From Anaerobacillus alkalilacustris (lineage in GTDB: Bacteria; Bacillota; Bacilli; Bacillales; Anaerobacillaceae): a DNA stretch of 59,265 nucleotides. A model generated the notes under the pieces. It was not told the origin of the DNA, ran no database searches, and was given only the letters and a program-made list of their open reading frames with translations. This document shows positions 19,305 to 28,323 of this stretch, piece by piece (position 1 is the first letter of the stretch; each line of letters begins with the position of its first letter). Location of the stretch: contig NZ_MLQR01000036.1 of the NCBI RefSeq assembly GCF_001866005.1, forward strand, positions 87,380 to 146,644, given 5' to 3'. The position numbers and the translations under genes were made by a program.

Positions 19305-19823
19305 TTATGATACACTCAAGTCATCTCTTAATTTTTGATTTGAAAGGTCCCACATCTCTTTATTAAACTCGCTTAAAAATTTTCTTAATACGAGTTTTGA
19401 TTTTTCGTCCATATGATCAACAATTATATTTCTTTTTAACGATTTATCCATCTTATTTACGTGGTCTGGTAAGCTTTTATAACCTCTTCTAATTGAACGA
19501 TCAACCGTTAATTCACACGCTGCAACTCCAGCATAGTAAGGACCTTCTTCCGTATTATCAACTGTAATCCAAACTAACCAATAAGGTTTTCCATTTGGCA
19601 CTTCTTCTTTATTTGGCAAAAACTTAATTCCTTTTTCGACTTCACTTCTTGCATGCATCGCTCCCATATCTACAAAAGCTTCGCCTGCTTCGATATCGAT
19701 AAAAACTGCTGACATATTGTCCAAGTTTAACGTACCTGCACCGTAACCACCATGTACAGTTTCTTTACCTAATATCGTAAAGTCACTTCCTTTTTTCTTT
19801 TTATTATTATTTAAAAGGTCCAC
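19305..19823 (-). CDS. ywhD: YwhD family protein
   Basis: A 172-residue soluble protein of unknown function, conserved in Bacillus beside pbpG. I recognise it by position and by the N-terminal NNNKKKKG and GGYGAGTLNLDN segments. The GTG at 19823 is preferred because AAGGTGG lies eight bases upstream, and it gives the same length I recall for B. subtilis YwhD; a GTG four codons earlier overlaps that site. No catalytic motif is evident. Confidence 0.8.
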   Translation of the reverse strand: MDLLNNNKKKKGSDFTILGKETVHGGYGAGTLNLDNMSAVFIDIEAGEAFVDMGAMHARSEVEKGIKFLPNKEEVPNGKPYWLVWITVDNTEEGPYYAGVAACELTVDRSIRRGYKSLPDHVNKMDKSLKRNIIVDHMDEKSKLVLRKFLSEFNKEMWDLSNQKLRDDLSVS

Positions 19824-19986
19824 TAAAGATCCCACCTTTTTATCATATTTTTCCTTAGTCTATCACAACCAAACTCAATAATGCACGTTGCAAGCTTTTG
19901 GTTAAGAGAAGGAATTTTATCGGTTATGTCGAATGATACTATTTAGTGTATGTATCATAATGACTGTTAAAGGAGCGAGTAAAAAC

Positions 19987-20172
19987 ATGCCACACGTTGT
20001 TGTAAGAATGATCGAGGGAAGAACAGAGGAACAGAAGAGAGCACTAGTTCAAAGAGTCACTGACGCGGTTAGTGAAACAGCAAACGCCCCAAAAGAAAAT
20101 GTAACTGTCTACATTGAAGAAATGCCAAAAACAAATTACGCTGCAGCTGGAAAGCTAGCTAGCGATAAGTAA
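19987..20172 (+). CDS. ywhB: 4-oxalocrotonate tautomerase family protein (YwhB)
   Basis: A 61-residue tautomerase subunit. After loss of Met the catalytic N-terminal proline is exposed (MPHVVVRMIEGR). R11-type residues and the family segment TEEQKRALVQRVTDAV follow. ATG at 19987 has AAAGGAG upstream; earlier in-frame starts would mask the proline and are rejected. The physiological substrate in Bacillus is not known. Confidence 0.9.
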   Translation: MPHVVVRMIEGRTEEQKRALVQRVTDAVSETANAPKENVTVYIEEMPKTNYAAAGKLASDK

Positions 20173-20188
20173 TATTCTTTTAGACTTA

Positions 20189-20216
20189 TCGGAGTGCGAC
20201 TATGCACTCCCTTTTT
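20189..20216 (+). terminator. Terminator of ywhB
   Basis: GGAGTGC and GCACTCC form the stem around GACTAT, followed by CTTTTTATTT. Confidence 0.75.
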
Positions 20217-20429
20217 ATTTGTTTCATTAAAAACGTCCCGAAAGCAAAGCCATTCGTAAAGCCGCCCTAAAAAATTATCGTTTTTTCTCCATTCTTTAAG
20301 GGCGTTTTTTGTTCTAATTCATGGGCTTTTTGGTTGATTTAATTTTATGAGGAATAATTGTTAGTGTAGCCAAACAATTATTCTAGAGCCTTTTACAAAT
20401 ACCATTTTAAATAATACCCGATAATAGCA
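20217..20429. other. Intergenic stretch with several hairpins
   Basis: CGCCCT/AGGGCG spans 20264-20306 and is followed by TTTTTT. GAATAATTGTT/AACAATTATTC lies at about 20352-20384. There is no gene, and its origin is not recognised. Confidence 0.4.
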
Positions 20430-20468
20430 AAAAGCAGTGCGATTTCAATTATGAAATCGACTGCTTTT
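20430..20468 (-). terminator. Terminator of ywgA
   Basis: AAAAGCAGT-CGATTTCA pairs with TGAAATCG-ACTGCTTTT with a one-base bulge; it lies 48 bases past the ywgA stop. Confidence 0.7.
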
Positions 20469-20516
20469 ATTTGTTTTTACTATGCTATTAAAATGATGGC
20501 TTACTCGTAGTTTTTA

Positions 20517-21032
20517 TCAGCTTGTCCCACACGATTTCAGACTCTTTAGCTGGTCAATATAATCAAACGCTTCTGAAATTTCATCTTCGCTATAATTTTG
20601 TTTCGCTTTTAACGTATGAACTTTCTCAACAATTTCTTCTTTCGGTAGTTCTTCAAAAAAGAGAAGAGTAGAGACGAGTTCTAAAAAACGAGAACTTTTT
20701 TCATTCACATCGACCGTAAATTCCTTAAGTTTTGGTAAGTTCAAATCTGAAATCGATAAAAATTTACTCCCTTGTTCAGATAACATATAACGATATTGAT
20801 AATAGCCACCTTTTTTCTCCTTTGTCTCATGAACAAAGCCAAGGTTACACATTTCTTCAATACGAAGTGTAAGCTCTTCAGAATACGGTCCGTAAAAATG
20901 AAAATTATAGCGTTCCATAAAAGGGAAATTAATTTTTTTGGCAATATAGATGATTTTTTGCAGTTTCTTCCGACCAATGACTTCTCCTGCTTCCGAGATC
21001 AATGCCATTATTTTTGCGTGATCATGTAACAC
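20517..21032 (-). CDS. ywgA: YwgA family protein
   Basis: A 171-residue soluble protein of unknown function, recognised by position and by GRKKLQKIIYIAKKINFPF and YNFHFYGPYSEEL, a pattern also seen in winged-helix proteins related to antitoxin/phage-type SocA domains. GTG at 21032 is preceded by GGGGGAG. It lies between ywhB and ywfO, as in related genomes. The C-terminal third is helical and acidic. Confidence 0.72.
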   Translation of the reverse strand: MLHDHAKIMALISEAGEVIGRKKLQKIIYIAKKINFPFMERYNFHFYGPYSEELTLRIEEMCNLGFVHETKEKKGGYYQYRYMLSEQGSKFLSISDLNLPKLKEFTVDVNEKSSRFLELVSTLLFFEELPKEEIVEKVHTLKAKQNYSEDEISEAFDYIDQLKSLKSCGTS

Positions 21033-21203
21033 CGTTTCTCCCCCTGTTTAGTGAATTTCATCATACTTAAATTGATCTAAATATGGTGGAATTCAATATA
21101 ATACGTGAAATTTTCATAATTTTGGCCACACCAATCTATATCTAGTTATGTAGGTTGCACATATCTAGATATAGTAGTAGCTTATGGTTTATTATGAAAT
21201 ACA

Positions 21204-22496
21204 CTAAAATAAAATTTCTTTAATCTTTTTCTTTACTTCTTTATGTTCTGTTTCATCGTTAAGAACATCTAATGGAAAATAGAGCTTATGATCTGTTCTC
21301 TTTTTCCCCGAAATTGCCTCTACAACCTCAGATTCTCTTGATAATTCACGTAATTCATTTTCTGGCGTTAATAGAAAAATCGGAATTTTTTCTCCTTCTT
21401 CTCCAGGGCGATAAAAATCGTAAGGAAGATCTGAAGACGAATCAATTACTAAATAATAGTCCGGATCGATATTTGCTTGCTTAAATAAATCAATCAATGT
21501 AGGCCAATCGCTCATTTGCTTACTAGGGTCACACTCGACATACTTAAACAATTTTCTATCATTAAATCTAACACATAGATCACTTAAAATTCGATCTCCT
21601 TCTTCTTGCCAAATTTGGAAATAATACATAACAATCGCCTCATCAAGCCGCAAATAATCCTCTAAGCTCAGTTTTTCATTAAATAATGAATGAAAGTGTG
21701 TTGGCTCTTGTTTGAACTGATAATTTTGTTGGTATAAGTGCTTAGCTCTATGTAAAATTTTACTTAGAATAACCTCAGCACTTCTTGTCACAGGATGGAA
21801 ATATACTTGCCAATACATTTGATAGCGACTCATAATGTAATCCTCAACCGCATGCATCCCGCTTTGTTTAAATACCGCTTGATCTTCAGTTGGACGCATC
21901 ACACGAAGAATCCTCTCCATATCAAAATGTCCATAGCTAACTCCTGTATAATATGCATCACGCTGTAAATAATCCATACGATCTGCATCAATTTGGCTAG
22001 AAATTAGGCTTACTACGAGCTTGTTGGAGTATGTTTTCTCAATAACATCCGTCACTTTTTTGGGGAAATCTTCTCCAGCTCTTTTTAATACTTTATTTAT
22101 TTGTGTATCTCCTAAAATAATCCTACGCGTCCATTCTTCATGATCTGTATGAAAAACCTTTTCAAAGGAATGTGAAAATGGACCATGACCAATGTCGTGG
22201 AGTAAGGCAGCTACAAGACAAACTAACCGTTCACTTTCATCCCAATGGGGCCTACCATTAAATTCACTTATCATTCTCCGCATAATTTCATAAACACCTA
22301 GCGAGTGATTAAAGCGCGTATGTTCAGCACCATGAAACGTAACATATGTCGTTCCTAATTGTCTAATCCTTCTTAAACGTTGAAACTCTCTCGTCCCAAC
22401 TAATTCCCAAATCAAACGATCCTTCACATGTATGTACCTATGAACAGGATCTTTAAATACTTTTTCTTCTTCAAGCTGCCCTAATATATTTGACAT
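21204..22496 (-). CDS. ywfO: HD-domain phosphohydrolase (YwfO, dNTPase-like)
   Basis: A 430-residue HD-superfamily metal-dependent phosphohydrolase of the dGTPase/SAMHD1-like branch. The metal site is seen in HTRFNHSLGVYEI and LLHDIGHGPFSHSFE, with the distal Asp in QIDADRMDYLQRD. Related Gram-positive proteins are dNTP triphosphohydrolases. ATG at 22496 has AGAGGTACGG upstream. Confidence 0.85.
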   Translation of the reverse strand: MSNILGQLEEEKVFKDPVHRYIHVKDRLIWELVGTREFQRLRRIRQLGTTYVTFHGAEHTRFNHSLGVYEIMRRMISEFNGRPHWDESERLVCLVAALLHDIGHGPFSHSFEKVFHTDHEEWTRRIILGDTQINKVLKRAGEDFPKKVTDVIEKTYSNKLVVSLISSQIDADRMDYLQRDAYYTGVSYGHFDMERILRVMRPTEDQAVFKQSGMHAVEDYIMSRYQMYWQVYFHPVTRSAEVILSKILHRAKHLYQQNYQFKQEPTHFHSLFNEKLSLEDYLRLDEAIVMYYFQIWQEEGDRILSDLCVRFNDRKLFKYVECDPSKQMSDWPTLIDLFKQANIDPDYYLVIDSSSDLPYDFYRPGEEGEKIPIFLLTPENELRELSRESEVVEAISGKKRTDHKLYFPLDVLNDETEHKEVKKKIKEILF

Positions 22497-22621
22497 AGCC
22501 CGTACCTCTTTTCAGTTCCAATTTATCCCACTCTATTATCTATAGTTCTATTATAAAGGATAAAATGAAATCAATGCCATTGAATATTGTAGAGTATTTG
22601 TGGGTTTTGTATGAGTCTTTT

Positions 22622-22658
22622 ACAAAGAAGAAGTCGCCTTCGATTGCTGAAAGCGACT
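22622..22658 (-). terminator. Terminator after the DUF1450 gene
   Basis: AGTCGCTTTC pairs with GAAGGCGACT (one G-U) and is followed by TCTTCTTTG on the minus strand, directly after the stop codon. Confidence 0.6.
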
Positions 22659-22660
22659 GC

Positions 22661-22882
22661 TTACTTAAGTTTTTTCTTTATTTTCTCAATCAATTGGTCT
22701 TCATTTGGGGCTGTTAATGGACGGTTGTTAACAAAAGCAAAAGCTTTTTTACGACCAGGGCCACAATATGATTGGCAACCAATATGAATTTCTACTTCTG
22801 AATCTATCTGTTTGATTTTTGGTACTAACGTTTTAATATTTGTCGCCTGACAAACATCACATATTTTCACTTCATTAGCCAT
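22661..22882 (-). CDS. DUF1450 (YuzB-like) small protein
   Basis: A 73-residue thioredoxin-fold-like small protein. It has CDVCQ near the N terminus and the family motif [18 protein letters not shown], with cysteines that could bind metal or undergo redox chemistry. Unknown function. ATG at 22882 has AAAGGGTTATGATAA upstream. It is divergent from lipL. Confidence 0.75.
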   Translation of the reverse strand: MANEVKICDVCQATNIKTLVPKIKQIDSEVEIHIGCQSYCGPGRKKAFAFVNNRPLTAPNEDQLIEKIKKKLK

Positions 22883-23055
22883 TTATCATAACCCTTTCAT
22901 AGAAAGTTAAATTTAATCTATAAAATGTCGAAACATCTATTGTTAAAGTCTAAATTGTATTTTACACTGGTTCCTACTTGTTATGCAAATGAAACATTTG
23001 CTATTATGAAAAGAAATTAGTAGATGAAGCAAATTCATATAAGGAGTATATAAAA

Positions 23056-23880
23056 TTGAGTATTTTTGACATAAATCATTGGCGCTTGATTGACCAATCA
23101 ACCTTAGGCCCAGCATTTAATCCTCTTCAATCCTTTGCGGTTGACGATACACTTTGTACTTCAGTTGGTGAAGGAAACTCTTTCCCTGTCGTTAGAACGT
23201 GGGTCCACCACCAAACGATTGTATTAGGAATCCAAGATAGCCGCCTACCATTTATTAACGATGGCATTGATTACCTGAATTCGATCGGATATAAAGCGAT
23301 TGTTCGCAATTCTGGTGGGCTAGCCGTTGTTTTGGATGAGGGTATTCTTAATATCTCCTTAATTATAAAAGAAGATCGTCAAATCTCGATTAATAGTGGT
23401 TATGATGCCATGTATGAGCTAATTATGGCCATGTTTAAAGATGTAACAACAAAGATTGAGGCTCGTGAAATTGTCGGTTCTTATTGCCCAGGAAGTTATG
23501 ATTTAAGCATTGATGGAAAGAAGTTTGCCGGTATTTCACAACGACGTGTTCGCGGCGGTGTCGCCGTACAAATTTATCTTTGTGTGAATGGCAGTGGTAG
23601 TGACCGCGCAGCGTTTATTAAACAATTTTATCAAACGGCAATCAAAGGCGCTGAGACAAAATTTACGTACCCTGAAATCATTCCAAGTACGATGGCATCT
23701 TTAACCGAGCTACTAGGAATCGACCTGACCGTTCAAGACGTCATGGTACGGTTATTAAAGGTATTACAGCAACAAACTCGAGCAACTATTGAACCCTCAC
23801 AACTAACAGGAAATGAAATGCCGTTATTTGAAGCAAATTTAGAAAGAATGTTTAAAAGAAATCAATTCAATAGATCCTAA
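23056..23880 (+). CDS. lipL: Octanoyl-[GcvH]:protein N-octanoyltransferase
   Basis: Amidotransferase of the lipoate/biotin ligase fold that moves octanoyl from GcvH to E2 subunits during lipoate synthesis (LipM-GcvH-LipL route). It has 274 residues. The catalytic cysteine is C144 in [12 protein letters not shown], with the downstream [11 protein letters not shown] loop. [16 protein letters not shown] is the family substrate motif. The start is TTG at 23056 with AAGGAG nine bases upstream. In B. subtilis the gene was ywfL, in this chromosomal region. Confidence 0.9.
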   Translation: MSIFDINHWRLIDQSTLGPAFNPLQSFAVDDTLCTSVGEGNSFPVVRTWVHHQTIVLGIQDSRLPFINDGIDYLNSIGYKAIVRNSGGLAVVLDEGILNISLIIKEDRQISINSGYDAMYELIMAMFKDVTTKIEAREIVGSYCPGSYDLSIDGKKFAGISQRRVRGGVAVQIYLCVNGSGSDRAAFIKQFYQTAIKGAETKFTYPEIIPSTMASLTELLGIDLTVQDVMVRLLKVLQQQTRATIEPSQLTGNEMPLFEANLERMFKRNQFNRS

Positions 23881-23883
23881 TCC

Positions 23884-23911
23884 GTGTCCACGTTACGTGG
23901 ACACTTTTTTG
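23884..23911 (+). terminator. Terminator of lipL
   Basis: GTGTCCACG and CGTGGACAC form a perfect stem around TTA, followed by TTTTTT. Confidence 0.85.
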
Positions 23912-23936
23912 TTCATTGGATCTAATCAGCACTAAT

Positions 23937-25049
23937 TTAACTATTTAAAGTAGTTTTTCTCTTTGTGATCATAGCTCTTATCATTGTAACAATCAAGAGT
24001 AAACTGGGTAGAATGAGATAAAATGGGACCCACAGATAAGGGGTAGCAATGGTCATATGCACCCCTGCAATATGCTCAGCTTGATTATCAGTCATTGTAT
24101 ACCCGACAAACAGGACCAAAATACTTATCGGAATAATCAGCTTACGACTTGATTTCATAAATGTCAGAATTTGAATGGAACGTATTACCGCAAACATAGT
24201 AATAAACACCTTAAAAAATATAGTGAACATAAAATAGATGACAGCAAGTACATCAAGGTTTTGAAGAAAAACGCCTAGGTTGATTTGCCTTAATAATACA
24301 TATAATGGAAAAAAGGAGCGCTCAAAGACAATTGGACCTAAGCTGATTATTGCAAGGAAATTACCAAAAGAAAGTAACAAACCCGTTAACAACGTTGATA
24401 AAAAAGCTACTTTCGCTATAGACTTTTGATCTTTGACGAGAGGCCACACCATACCGAACACAAAAATTTCGCCAAATGATTGTGTTATCCCTGCCGGCCA
24501 AACATATCTCCAGAGAGCGACAATACCCTCTTCTGCAATAGGAAGTATAAACCTAAAATCATAATTACCCGAAATAAATATGAGACCTGTTTCTAGCATA
24601 AACAAGATTAGAATGATTAGTAGCGATAATACAGCCAACCGGCCGACTACTTCAATCCCTAAATACAGTCCATAAGCAATTAACAGCGTAAAAAGTGATA
24701 GAAAGATCATGGGATGAGTCGTAGGCAAAAGTGTCTGAGGGATCATTAATTTCAGATCGGCAATCATACGGCCACAATTATAAATAAAAAGTAAAGCATA
24801 TAACCACGCTATTGGTACCCCTAACCACTTTCCAAACTGTTTGGGATACCATTCCACTAATGTTAAACCAGGATTAAGACGCATCAATAACATATTCCCA
24901 AACACTATGATAAAACCAACAGACATAGAAATAAGGACAGTAATCCATGCATCTCGTCCTGCTTCTCCAGTAAAACCAAATATGATTGTCGTACCTACTT
25001 GATATAAATACATAAGGGAAAACAATTGGTAATTTGCAATTTTCTCCAT
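23937..25049 (-). CDS. Spore germination receptor B subunit (GerAB-type permease)
   Basis: Integral membrane protein of about 370 residues with ten predicted helices, of the APC-superfamily GerAB/YndE family, which binds germinants in the spore inner membrane. It starts MEKIANYQLFSLMYLYQVGTT; the GTEAGRDAW-like segment GEAGRDAWITVLIS is typical. I prefer ATG at 25049 (six bases from GGAG) over the adjacent one at 25052. It is transcribed divergently from the A and C genes next door, whereas these receptors usually form one A-B-C or A-C-B operon. Confidence 0.85.
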   Translation of the reverse strand: MEKIANYQLFSLMYLYQVGTTIIFGFTGEAGRDAWITVLISMSVGFIIVFGNMLLMRLNPGLTLVEWYPKQFGKWLGVPIAWLYALLFIYNCGRMIADLKLMIPQTLLPTTHPMIFLSLFTLLIAYGLYLGIEVVGRLAVLSLLIILILFMLETGLIFISGNYDFRFILPIAEEGIVALWRYVWPAGITQSFGEIFVFGMVWPLVKDQKSIAKVAFLSTLLTGLLLSFGNFLAIISLGPIVFERSFFPLYVLLRQINLGVFLQNLDVLAVIYFMFTIFFKVFITMFAVIRSIQILTFMKSSRKLIIPISILVLFVGYTMTDNQAEHIAGVHMTIATPYLWVPFYLILPSLLLIVTMIRAMITKRKTTLNS

Positions 25050-25232
25050 CATTAACTCCGTATATTTAATATAGATTATTTTCAGTTTCCCCTACTTTAT
25101 TAAACAAATACTTTTATCTCCAAACATTTCTCCTATTCTACAAATTTAGTTCTTACTTTTAAAGTGAATTATTTCTTCTGTTACAGGAAAAATAAGAAAA
25201 ATATGTATACGTTACTAACAAGGAGGTACGGA

Positions 25233-26816
25233 ATGGTATTTTGGTGGAAAAACAGTAAAAAAAGCAAATATCCTATAAATTATAAATGTTCTTCAGACGA
25301 TCAAAAGATGAATTTATATACAGATATAGAAGATAACGAAAAGCAACTAAAACAAATTTTCACTCAGTGTTCAGATATCGTCTATCAACCTCTACGGGTA
25401 TTTGGTAACCATACGGGATTCCTTGTATATTTCAACGGAATGGTCGATACACAACTTATCGATCAAATGATCTTAAAGACACTAGTGTATCAGGAACACG
25501 TCAAAAATGAGGACATTGATACCGTTATCCATAATTGGATAAAAGAGATTTCTTTCGTAGGGGAAACAAAACGGGCTAGTGATTTCTATACAGTCACAGA
25601 AAGTATTTTAAATGGTTCAGCTGCTGTTTTTTTAGAAGGCCAAAAAAACGCATTAATTTTTAATGTGAATGGTTGGGAAATGCGGAGTATCGAGGAACCA
25701 AATTCCGAATCGGTGATCCGTGGACCAAGAGAAGGATTTAACGAAAGTATTACTGTTGGTACATCCTTGCTACGAAGACGGCTACGTTCACCAAAGCTTA
25801 AAATGGAATCGCTCCAAATTGGTAAACTATCGAAAACAGAAATAATCATTACCTATGTTGAAGATATCGTCGACAGGTCGATCGTTCAAGAAGTAAGGAA
25901 TAGACTTAGCCAAATATCAATTGATGGTGTTCTAGAATCAGGTTATATTGAGGAGTTGATTGAAGATGCGCCTTTTTCGCCTTTCCCTACGGTCTTACAT
26001 ACTGAGAGACCTGATATAGTCATAGCTAACCTTTTAGAGGGGAGAGTAGCTATATTAGTTGATAATACGCCTTTTTCCCTCATTGTTCCCATTACTTTTT
26101 GGGGAGCGATCCAAGCTAATGAGGATTATTATGAACGGTTTTGGATTGGTTCACTAATTCGCTGGGTTCGCTATTTCGCTATTTTCATTACCTTAGCTCT
26201 TCCCTCATTTTATCTAAGCGTTATAACATTCCATCAAGAAATGATTCCGACTTCCTTAATGCTTGCTATTGCTGCATCTCGGGAAGATATACCGTTTCCT
26301 GCTCTAGTAGAAGTACTAGCAATGGAATTTACCTTTGAAGTGCTAAGGGAAGCTGGCCTTCGATTACCTAAGCAAATTGGACAAGCAGTTAGTATTGTTG
26401 GGGCACTTGTTATCGGCCAATCTGCCGTGGAAGCTGGCTTTGTATCTGCACCCATGATTATCATAGTGGCATTTACAGGGATTTGTTCGTTTGCCATTCC
26501 ACGTTACAGCATTGGAATTGCGCTACGAATTTTACGGTTTCCCTTAATCTTTTTGGCGGGGGCACTGGGACTTTACGGAGTGACGATTGGTTTCCTCTTT
26601 ATTCTTCTCCATCTATGTTCATTACGGTCATTTGGTATTCCTTATTTTTCACCGGTTTCGCCAGTAGGGTTTTCTAGTTTAAAGGATGTATTATTTCGGG
26701 CACCTTGGTGGAGTATGCATAGTCGTCCACAAAGCAAAAGTGAAAATAGCACTCGTATCCCACTAGGAAAAATGCCTGGTTCTGTAACCGACAAAGGAGG
26801 ATCAGACGAATGGTGA
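25233..26816 (+). CDS. Spore germination receptor A subunit (GerAA-type)
   Basis: A 527-residue GerA-family protein of the nutrient germinant receptor. A long N-terminal soluble domain (about 1-290) has ESVIRGPREGFNESI and the family core TERPDIVIANLLEGRVAILVD. It is followed by membrane helices (about 300-480) with PSFYLSVITFHQEMIP and a hydrophilic C-terminal tail. ATG at 25233 has AAGGAGG six bases upstream; longer readings are not supported. It overlaps the C gene by seven bases. Confidence 0.9.
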   Translation: MVFWWKNSKKSKYPINYKCSSDDQKMNLYTDIEDNEKQLKQIFTQCSDIVYQPLRVFGNHTGFLVYFNGMVDTQLIDQMILKTLVYQEHVKNEDIDTVIHNWIKEISFVGETKRASDFYTVTESILNGSAAVFLEGQKNALIFNVNGWEMRSIEEPNSESVIRGPREGFNESITVGTSLLRRRLRSPKLKMESLQIGKLSKTEIIITYVEDIVDRSIVQEVRNRLSQISIDGVLESGYIEELIEDAPFSPFPTVLHTERPDIVIANLLEGRVAILVDNTPFSLIVPITFWGAIQANEDYYERFWIGSLIRWVRYFAIFITLALPSFYLSVITFHQEMIPTSLMLAIAASREDIPFPALVEVLAMEFTFEVLREAGLRLPKQIGQAVSIVGALVIGQSAVEAGFVSAPMIIIVAFTGICSFAIPRYSIGIALRILRFPLIFLAGALGLYGVTIGFLFILLHLCSLRSFGIPYFSPVSPVGFSSLKDVLFRAPWWSMHSRPQSKSENSTRIPLGKMPGSVTDKGGSDEW

Positions 26817-27994
26817 GAGCTGTTACATTATCGACTGTCTTGCTCACCTTGTCTTTTCTGTTAACTGGTTGCTTGGATTATCATGAAATTGATGATCTTG
26901 CTATAGTCTTGTTAACAGGGCTAGATGCTGAAGAAAACGGCCATATTAAGATCACTTCTCAAGTTGCTATCCCCCAAGCTTTGTCAGGTATTCAAAGTAC
27001 ACAAGGAGATTCAACGGATGGTTTCATTGTATATTCTGAAGAAGGAAAAAACATCAATGTTGCAATGCAATTCATGCAACAAAAAATGTCTCGAACCTTG
27101 TTTTACGACCACCGAAGAGTGCTGTTGATAGGAGAAGAGTTAGCAAAACGTGGGTTGGAGGATGTTTTCGATCATTTTACCCGTAACCCTTCTAGTAGAA
27201 TGCAAACATATATTTTGATTGCTAAAAATAGTAAAGCTCAAGACCTATTAAATACATCAGTCCCTTTTGAAACAAATCCTGGACAAGCTCTCAGAAACCT
27301 GATCCACACAGATTTAAGTATTTCCACTACTCTGCAGGACTTAATTAATGAATTGGCTGATGAAGGAATTGACTCGGTTGTGGGAGCGATCGAACTTGTA
27401 CCTAGTTTTAAAACTGGTAGTGGCGGTTTAGATATGATGACGTTTCAATTTGCTGGAGCAGCTGTACTTAAAGATTATAAATTAATCGACTATTTAGACA
27501 AACCAAATACCAGAAACTTATTATGGGTCAGAAACGAGATTGAAGGTGGGTATATGACAGGACATGTTCCCGGTGCCGGTGAGGTTAGTATGGAGATTAT
27601 TAAAGCTGATTCGAGTTTAGAAACAGTATTGAAAGATAATCAGATAAAAATAAACATCACAGCAAAAGCAAGCGGTCCCATTTATGAAAACAATACCAAT
27701 TTAGATTTAGGTAACCCGAAAAACGTGAACAAAGCTGAAGAGGCACTTAATGAAATACTGGAACAAAGACTGCGTATAGTAATTGATACGGCTCAAAATC
27801 AATTAAGGTCTGACATATTTGGAATTGGCCGAGAAATTCACCGAAACCATCCGAAGTATTGGCAGAAAATTAAGGATAACTGGAATGATATATTCCCTAA
27901 TATTGAGATCCAAGTAAATAGTAACGTAACTGTTACCAATACTGGAATGTATGGTCCACCATTACACCTTAAAGAGAATGAAATTGAAGATTGA
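26810..27994 (+). CDS. Spore germination receptor C subunit (Ger(x)C lipoprotein)
   Basis: A 394-residue lipoprotein of the Ger(x)C family. A signal peptide ends in the lipobox LLTGC with lipidated C21, followed by LDYHEIDDLAIV, the typical mature N terminus. The domain then carries VAIPQALSG and SRTLFYDHRRVLLIG. It is located on the outer face of the spore inner membrane, in complex with the A and B subunits. AAAGGAGG precedes ATG at 26810, within the end of the A gene. Confidence 0.9.
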   Translation: MVRAVTLSTVLLTLSFLLTGCLDYHEIDDLAIVLLTGLDAEENGHIKITSQVAIPQALSGIQSTQGDSTDGFIVYSEEGKNINVAMQFMQQKMSRTLFYDHRRVLLIGEELAKRGLEDVFDHFTRNPSSRMQTYILIAKNSKAQDLLNTSVPFETNPGQALRNLIHTDLSISTTLQDLINELADEGIDSVVGAIELVPSFKTGSGGLDMMTFQFAGAAVLKDYKLIDYLDKPNTRNLLWVRNEIEGGYMTGHVPGAGEVSMEIIKADSSLETVLKDNQIKINITAKASGPIYENNTNLDLGNPKNVNKAEEALNEILEQRLRIVIDTAQNQLRSDIFGIGREIHRNHPKYWQKIKDNWNDIFPNIEIQVNSNVTVTNTGMYGPPLHLKENEIED

Positions 27995-28013
27995 TGAAAG
28001 GAGTTTTTAAACT

Positions 28014-28133
28014 ATGTTATTTCCCTGGCATTCCAAGATCATGTTGGAAAACCCCCATGCCATACAAATTCTCTTTGGCTCTTTAGCACTACTAGGTTCT
28101 GTCTTTACTTGGGTTAGAGAAAAAAACAAATAA
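28014..28133 (+). CDS. 39-residue single-helix membrane protein in the germination cluster
   Basis: ATG at 28014 is preceded by GAAAGGAG at a good distance and lies 19 bases after the C-subunit stop. The peptide begins MLFPWHSKIMLENPHA, then has one hydrophobic helix (QILFGSLALLGSVFTWV) and a basic tail REKNK. Some germinant receptor operons carry a small fourth D-type membrane subunit; those known have two helices, so this may be a shorter analogue. I do not recognise the family. Confidence 0.6.
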   Translation: MLFPWHSKIMLENPHAIQILFGSLALLGSVFTWVREKNK

Positions 28134-28209
28134 ATTATAGCAAATTGTTTAACATGAATTTTAAAGCTCATTAACAATGATAATACTACTGAAAAATAAC
28201 AGTAAACAA

Positions 28210-28238
28210 GAAAAGCGCAAGCGCCTCAGGCTAGACAC
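28210..28238 (+). repeat. Short copy of the GCTAGACA dispersed repeat
   Basis: AAGAAAAGCGCAAGCGCCTC followed by AGGCTAGACA. It matches the reverse complement of 51925-51990, with the middle deleted. Confidence 0.5.
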
Positions 28239-28266
28239 CTTTCCAAATTTTATTTAACCTTTAAAT

Positions 28267-28308
28267 AAAGGACAAGCAACAGGCCCTATGATCTGTTGCT
28301 TGTCCTTT
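28267..28308 (-). terminator. Terminator of pta (bidirectional form)
   Basis: AAAGGACAAGCAACAG (28267-28282) pairs perfectly with CTGTTGCTTGTCCTTT (28293-28308). It lies 15 bases after the pta stop. Confidence 0.8.
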
Positions 28309-28323
28309 TTCTATACCGTTCTA

